Below are positions 60,690 to 64,000 of a stretch of 64,000 nt of DNA, one piece after another. The DNA is taken from assembly GCF_910592395.1 (NCBI RefSeq), contig NC_088314.1, positions 8,992,001 through 9,056,000 of the forward strand, in the 5' to 3' direction. The position numbers and the translations under genes were made by a program. This DNA comes from Lineus longissimus (lineage: Eukaryota; Nemertea; Pilidiophora; Heteronemertea; Lineidae). The stretch's first letter is position 1, and every line of letters begins with the position of its first letter. The notes beneath the pieces were generated by a model. It worked only from the letters and a program-made list of their open reading frames with translations, was not told the origin of the DNA and searched no databases.

Positions 60690-60856
60690 TCAGCTAGGAC
60701 ATTATCAGCTCTATACAATATCAGGTGACCCCAGAGGAAACCTACGCTCTCTGAGAGGCTCGCCCTCTTTATCACATTAGTGTATTGGAACCGACTGGGA
60801 ATTGAACCAGGGACCTTTGAGGTGACAGGTGCTGATGTATCCACTGATTATAACCT
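60690..60856 (-). mobile_element. tRNA-derived SINE copy 2
   Basis: The minus strand has an A-box-like segment at 60831-60855 and a B-box-like TGGTTCAATTCC (60798-60809). The body words TCGGTTCCAATACACTAATG and AGCGTAGGTTTCCTCTGGGG match the SINE at 22386-22520. Confidence 0.7.
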
Positions 60857-61075
60857 GAGAGCTGATTTAGGGGCATTTGTTGACCCCTCTAGCCTTTGAA
60901 GAAATAGACTGAGAGAGAAATAGTCTTCAGACTAATGGTGTGAACGTCGAAAAAACAGATTGATTAACAACAAACTAGGGACAATTTCTTTGCATAATAA
61001 ACTCGTCACATAATTAAATTTTTAAACATTTGTTAAACCTGGTAATCTCTCTTTGAAGTGTTACAGGAAATTTAG

Positions 61076-61307
61076 TTGAAAGAGTTATGCAGTTCGTAAT
61101 TACAGGTTGTCCAGGAAAATGGAAATGCAGTTATACACAATGCTGTAGCGCAGTTATCATGTATGCAACTCTGCTGCAGCTTAATTAAAGTATTTGTATA
61201 TCTGTCTACACAATGGCAATGTTGACGTACACAATATTTACGCAATTGGAAATTTTCAAATTCTCCTAAAAATATCAAATTTTTTTACGAATGGGGAAGG
61301 ACTTTAG
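61076..61307 (-). repeat. Dispersed repeat family R1, copy E
   Basis: Starts GAGTTATGCAGTTCGTAATT. It shares CCAGGAAAATGGAAATGCAG, ATATCTGTCTACACAATGGC and ACGCAATTGGAAATTTTC with the other copies (reverse orientation). Edge TTAA words have decayed to TTGA and TTAG. It is followed by the same GTCTGCATGGCTGGTGCAAT word as copy D. The minus frame 61072-61278 is an artefact. Confidence 0.7.
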
Positions 61308-61636
61308 CATGTTTAATCAACAAGTCTGCATGGCTGGTGCAATGGAATTGGAACAGAAATTAGTTCGTATTTCCCCATCATGACCTGCTACGTACTCCTG
61401 AAAAAAAACATCTTCAGACATTTTGTATGCATAGCAGGTTTTCTTGCCTAACCCGCGGGACTTTTATCCCAGGTAAAACAGGCCGCTGAAATAACTAATG
61501 CAATTATGGCCATGAATACTGCGGGACTATTTTGCAATTCTAAAGAAATTTTTTACACGTATCTTATCGACCCAAACACTTCCTTTTTTCATTATTTTCA
61601 TTATTGTAATAACTTGTGTATGACATGGTCACAGCC

Positions 61637-61770
61637 ATGACTTCCCTAATTAATTTAGTGCAGAAGTTTTATTCACAGGCACTCATCTTTTTCATTACTG
61701 ACATAATTTTTTACATGTTCAAAGGAAAGCCTCTCCTAATCATTTCAGTGCAGAGGTCTTTCTCCAGGTT
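61637..61770. repeat. Short degenerate tandem duplication
   Basis: Two blocks about 92 bp apart share CCTAAT-ATTT-AGTGCAGA and TTCTCCAGG/TTCACAGG words. Weak. Confidence 0.4.
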
Positions 61771-64000
61771 ATTGTCCAACACAAAATCATTTTTCCTCAT
61801 CTTTGTAACCTGTTTGCTGCGACTACTTTTTTTGTACGGCGCCAGCCCGTGCATAGCAGTGAATACAAATGCTTGACAGCAATTATTATTATCTGATAAA
61901 AAGGGAACAATTTCTGAAAAGATTCACCATCTCTAGTATCTATATCCAAATAATGTTTCTCTAGTGAATTTGGCATGTCAATACAGAGGCTGCAGCCAAT
62001 GTTTAATGAATTGAAGTAATATTAGGGCAAGATGTGCTGTGCACGTCATCCACGATTAATGGGGACATGTGACATAACATGCTATGCACATCCCCGCAGC
62101 AAAAGGATACAGCCAAGGTCGAAGAAAGCCTCTCCAAATTTAACAGGAGCTTATTTGGCAGTTCTCTTTTAACAAAAGCAAGTTTTCTGTTTTCGATACA
62201 TTAACTTTCAAAAGGTAACCTTTTAAAAGACATGAGATACATGTATGTTGTGGGATTTCTTTCCTTCGGCCTTAGTGACCAGCAATTCATCTGAAGGTGC
62301 TGAATGCAAGACTAGCAACACGGCATCTTCTTCTCCATGAACTTCTGTATATGTGTATATATGGTTTCCATATCAAGAGTTTCAACCAAAAGCGAACTAC
62401 GCCATTCCGTAGAGGAAGATATCACGCTTTGAAATTGCATAAAATCATTTCAGGCATCTGTCCTGTCGTCATAGAAATCATGTTTCTTTTGTAAAATCAC
62501 CCCACTCTAGAACTGCTTCAGGTCTTTCACTCTACTGGGTATACCGAAGAGATCATCAACCTCTGCCGAACAATTGCGTTACACCCGTCAGAATAAATCT
62601 CTAAATGCATTAGCGCTTATTTCTGTCTTCGTAACATTTTCATTGCGTATAAAACAGAACTGAATAAGCTTTTTTTTCATCACTTTGAATCGCACACCAA
62701 GGATGAGTTTTTTCCAAGTATCTCCTTTGTCAAAGAATTAATGACGCTGTCACTGTGAAAGATTTGAAAGCGTATCAAATCCTATAATTGAATTCTCACC
62801 TTAAAGATACACAAATCTATGTGTATATCATGAAAGAAACACACAGCTTTTTCAGGTAAAAGTGTTTGAAATCATATCAGATCTACACCTTATTAGTTAT
62901 TAGAGTTGAAAAGATACTTTCACTAATTGGGGAAGTGTGTTGTAGTAATTCAACATCTTTTGAGCATGCCTGACTGAGTTTTTTAAGAAAGCAACACTGA
63001 TTAAAAGATGTTGTCGATTTACAATAAAATAATGATATTTGAATTTTTTGAAATCTTGATGACAGGTGACATTTACTCACATAAATTTTTATTCTCCACA
63101 GTTATAATAACTCAATATTATGAGGAAATTACAAAATGCTCTAAATCTTTTTAATTAGTTCCATTAATTCTAACATGACAGATAGCATTATGAGATCTAC
63201 CGAGTTTGAAAGTGACATGTGGAACAGTGAAAGTCACTTTTATCCAGTTTACTATTAAAAATAAATCTTGTAGCATGGCAAGTGTCATTTGCTGAGGGAG
63301 GCCTTTCGAGATGGACTAAAAAGTTATCGATTTAGGGAATGGTGCATGAGGTGCACCCATCCCCTTTTCGTCAGAGAGCAACCATTTTCAGGAAACCTCT
63401 TCCTAGAAGCAAAAAGAACAACTTCCCACTGCAGTTGCAGCAAAACATGGATGGCATGGATGGATCTTTGCAAATTCTCCAACCATCTACGGCCATTGAT
63501 AGCAAAGTTACTGTCCTGATAAACTAAGGCGAAGAATGCCTTAGCCACAAAGATAAGAATTTCTCAGATGCATGCTAGACTGATGTCAGAGTCAGCTGCC
63601 CTAAAGAGTTGTGTCATCGACCCCCAGAGTTTATGGTCAGGGTGGTGTCTTTAGCCTGTATTTTTATCTGTTCTTCATAGCAAGTAGGTCTGAAGGATAT
63701 AAGCTGGTGTCTGGTCTCGCGCTCCACATTCACATCGAGGAGATTCTCATATTGAGATACGGAGAATAGAAACCCTTTAAGAATAAGAATGATACCAGTT
63801 CAAAATATTTAATTTCATTTATCATATAGCACTTTCTCAAAGGGTTAAATGTCATGATGATTTGAAACCACTTTTCCATGTTCATGACATAGAAATCCTC
63901 TCAATGATATTTCACCGTAATTGCATTTTCTGATGGCTTTGCCGAATTCAATCAGTGAAATGTTGACCGTCATTTAATCTATAAGTATATCATTGTGTGC
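61771..64000. other. No gene supported; stop-poor patch 63289-63548
   Basis: Three frames on two strands are open over 63289-63548, which is less AT-rich than its flanks. None has a good acceptor and donor pair or a recognised domain, so no exon is called. The rest is AT-rich. Confidence 0.4.

Noticed and set aside
63289-63548. Three overlapping protein-like frames
   Set aside because: Being open in three frames on two strands shows a stop-poor patch; no splice pair supports any one of them.
1-64000. CRISPR array, operons, phage or prokaryotic genes
   Set aside because: No direct repeats with unique spacers, no ribosome-binding-site and ORF trains, and clear eukaryotic repeats throughout.

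Overview
This 64 kb window looks like AT-rich, non-coding DNA from a large animal genome, most likely a marine invertebrate. Evidence for this is the absence of any open frame above 135 codons, no bacterial-style operons, abundant short non-autonomous transposons (MITEs), tRNA-derived SINE relics with A and B boxes, simple-sequence runs, and a few GT-AG bounded exon-like stretches. The repeat starts and tails (a GGCCC-GGGCC start, (GACG)n or (GACA)n near the end, then a ...GAGCyAAAAA tail) resemble, from memory, repeats common in lophotrochozoan and other marine invertebrate genomes. I cannot name the species.

Gene content is sparse and uncertain. The best exon candidates are: a 182-nt exon at 31477-31658 (+) with six cysteines and three N-glycosylation sequons; a two-exon stretch with a 114-nt GT-AG intron at 42621-43035 (+); and a 109-nt membrane-segment exon at 38241-38349 (-). 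None could be matched to a known family. Weaker candidates lie at 357-676, 41246-41638 and 47491-47727. The window probably spans long introns or intergenic sequence.

Repeat layout, left to right: degenerate tandem duplication 3461-3811; short inverted repeat 4153-4261; TA-flanked MITE 9985-10221; 16/17-bp purine-rich minisatellite 12583-12764; modular element 1 at 14505-15907; TTAA-associated repeat copies at about 16301, 47378, 53352, 60263 and 61076; long hairpin 20131-20254; 216-bp tandem repeat 24007-24665; TTAA MITE 25312-25607; modular element 2 at 28866-29720; 155-160-bp tandem array 30166-30625; hairpin MITE 33837-33961; paired palindrome-rich MITEs 39568-39955 and 41759-42157; foldback element 52225-52421.

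The most interesting system is the modular element family. Element 1 carries four tandem modules of about 300 bp. Each module has a near-consensus CTCF core, and the first three also carry two or three AGGTCA nuclear-receptor half-sites arranged as DR3 plus ER8. Its termini are short inverted sequences. The related element 2 has a different terminal sequence, but its two ends are again complementary to each other, so the ends appear to co-vary. Element 2 also carries a CTCF-like core, the ER8 pair and a YY1-like motif. Partial copies occur at 31289, 50853 and 58723. I infer a non-autonomous element family that spreads architectural and receptor-binding motifs; binding itself is untested.
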